A stretch of DNA of 64,000 nt from an uncultured Muribaculaceae bacterium (GTDB lineage: Bacteria; Bacteroidota; Bacteroidia; Bacteroidales; Muribaculaceae): the NCBI GenBank assembly GCA_910579605.1, contig CAJTUG010000001.1, positions 1 through 64,000 on the forward strand, given 5' to 3'. Of this stretch, positions 62,953 to 64,000 are shown piece by piece. The notes beneath the pieces were generated by a model that worked only from the letters and a program-made list of their open reading frames with translations, did no database searches and was not told the origin of the DNA. Within the stretch, counting starts at the first letter, position 1, and each line of letters begins with the position of its first letter. The translations under genes and the position numbers were made by a program.

Positions 62953-63020
62953 CAGCTTAGAGTGCAATAGAACACTCATTTGAACAGATAACCCCAAATA
63001 TAACGAAATAAGAGTTAATC

Positions 63021-64000
63021 ATGGCTCAGCAAGAAGATGTATTTAAAAAAATCGTATCTCATGCAAAAGAATACGGTTTTGTTTTTCCTTCCAGTGAAAT
63101 TTATGATGGCTTGTCGGCGGTTTACGACTATGGCCAAAACGGTGTAGAACTTAAGAACAACATCAAACGTTACTGGTGGGATTCTATGACCCTCCTTCAC
63201 GAAAATATTGTGGGCATTGACTCTGCCATCTTCATGCATCCCACTATTTGGAAGGCCTCGGGACACGTAGACGCGTTTAATGATCCCCTCATCGATAACC
63301 GCGATTCCAAAAAACGTTATCGTGCCGATGTTCTTATAGAAGACCATATTGCTAAAATAGACGAGAAGATAGACAAGGAAATAGCTAAGGCAGCCAAGCG
63401 TTTCGGTGATTCTTTTGATGAAGCCCAATTCCGTGCTACCAATGGCCGTGTGCTTGAATTACAAGCTAAACGCGATGAGCTGCACCAGCGTTTCTCCGAT
63501 GCGATGAACGCCAATGACCTTGAGGGTCTTCGTCAGATTATTGTAGACCAAGAAATAGTTTGTCCTATATCCGGCACTAAGAACTGGACAGAAGTTCGCC
63601 AGTTCAATCTCATGTTTAAAACCGAAATGGGATCGACGGCCGACGGTTCTATGACTGTTTACCTACGCCCGGAAACAGCTCAGGGTATTTTCGTGAACTA
63701 TCTTAATGTTCAAAAAACCGGACGTATGCGCATTCCTTTCGGTATTGCACAGATTGGCAAGGCTTTCCGCAACGAGATTGTTGCCCGTCAATTCATTTTC
63801 CGTATGCGTGAATTCGAGCAGATGGAAATGCAATTCTTTGTCCGTCCCGGCGAAGAACTCAAGTGGTTCTCGCAGTGGAAAGAATGGCGTCTTAAATGGC
63901 ATAAAGCTCTTGGCCTTGGCGATGAGAAATACCGCTACCACGACCATGAGAAATTGGCTCATTATGCCAATGCCGCTACCGACATAGAGTTCCAGATGCC
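63021..64000 (+). CDS. glyS: Glycyl-tRNA synthetase, alpha2 type (cut by window edge)
   Basis: 326 residues visible, from MAQQEDVFKKIVSHAKEYG. Class II motifs: FVFPSSEIYDGLSAVYDYGQ, LMFKTEMGS, YLRPETAQGIFVNYLNVQ and IGKAFRNEI with REFEQMEMQFFVRPGEE. This is the single-chain eukaryote-like GlyRS common in Bacteroidota, with a lineage insertion around residues 100-160 (coiled AKIDEKIDKEIAKAAKRFGD). The C-terminal part is outside the window. Confidence 0.96.
   Translation, partial: MAQQEDVFKKIVSHAKEYGFVFPSSEIYDGLSAVYDYGQNGVELKNNIKRYWWDSMTLLHENIVGIDSAIFMHPTIWKASGHVDAFNDPLIDNRDSKKRYRADVLIEDHIAKIDEKIDKEIAKAAKRFGDSFDEAQFRATNGRVLELQAKRDELHQRFSDAMNANDLEGLRQIIVDQEIVCPISGTKNWTEVRQFNLMFKTEMGSTADGSMTVYLRPETAQGIFVNYLNVQKTGRMRIPFGIAQIGKAFRNEIVARQFIFRMREFEQMEMQFFVRPGEELKWFSQWKEWRLKWHKALGLGDEKYRYHDHEKLAHYANAATDIEFQM

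Overview
The window looks like part of a Bacteroidales chromosome, probably family Muribaculaceae (the family-level guess is inference). Support: many promoters of the Bacteroidota type (TTTG, about 20 bases, TAnnTTTG), a fused SecD-SecF, a TamL-type lipoprotein/barrel protein, an oversized signal peptidase I, DUF4494 and DUF4292 proteins, a C-terminal-sorting-like tail protein and a BspA-like leucine-rich-repeat protein. No rRNA, tRNA, CRISPR array, transposase or integrase was seen.

Layout. 1-3.3 kb: a BspA-like LRR gene (minus strand, cut by the window edge, with a TGTA tetranucleotide tract inside its frame) diverges from a TIR-transmembrane-Sel1-repeat gene. 3.4-7.4 kb: ftsB/divIC-like, a small membrane protein, mutS and a GNAT acetyltransferase. 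7.4-11.9 kb: an exopolysaccharide export operon on the minus strand (Wza-like lipoprotein, Wzc-like tyrosine kinase, multi-pass putative polymerase). 12-16.2 kb: ettA, def, ruvX and a CLC chloride transporter whose proton-glutamate position is Val. 16.3-18.6 kb: DUF4494, yggS, then rpsF-rpsR-rplI on the other strand. 18.8-22.8 kb: a compact type IIS-like restriction-modification cassette, with two D12-class adenine methyltransferases and an AlwI-family endonuclease, flanked by diverged direct repeats. 23-29.4 kb: envelope operon (flippase, EnvC-like activator, DUF4292 lipoprotein, TPR protein), dut and a small secreted protein. 29.4-39.9 kb: ansA, metG, gph, tamL-like, rsgA, rfbC, gamma carbonic anhydrase, aminopeptidase P, yraN.

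40-48.3 kb: a LEA-like small protein, secDF, an outer-membrane barrel protein and a 999-residue TPR protein. 48.7-51.9 kb: a lipoprotein, a DarG/TARG1-like macro-domain protein without a toxin partner, lepB and a WbqC-family protein. 52.1-58.6 kb: an ECF sigma factor diverging from a five-gene MacAB-TolC-like operon with two permeases. 58.7-64 kb: recO, acyltransferase 3, rplU-rpmA, a zinc-ribbon-like hypothetical, an S1/P1 nuclease and the start of glyS.

Most of the window is ordinary housekeeping and envelope biogenesis. The accessory signals most worth a second look are the TIR-Sel1 protein with its simple-repeat neighbour, the restriction-modification island with its flanking repeats and structured leader, the dyad operator inside the ECF sigma promoter, the orphan macro-domain gene, and the channel-like CLC. 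All promoter, terminator and start assignments are by eye from the sequence; no database search was run.
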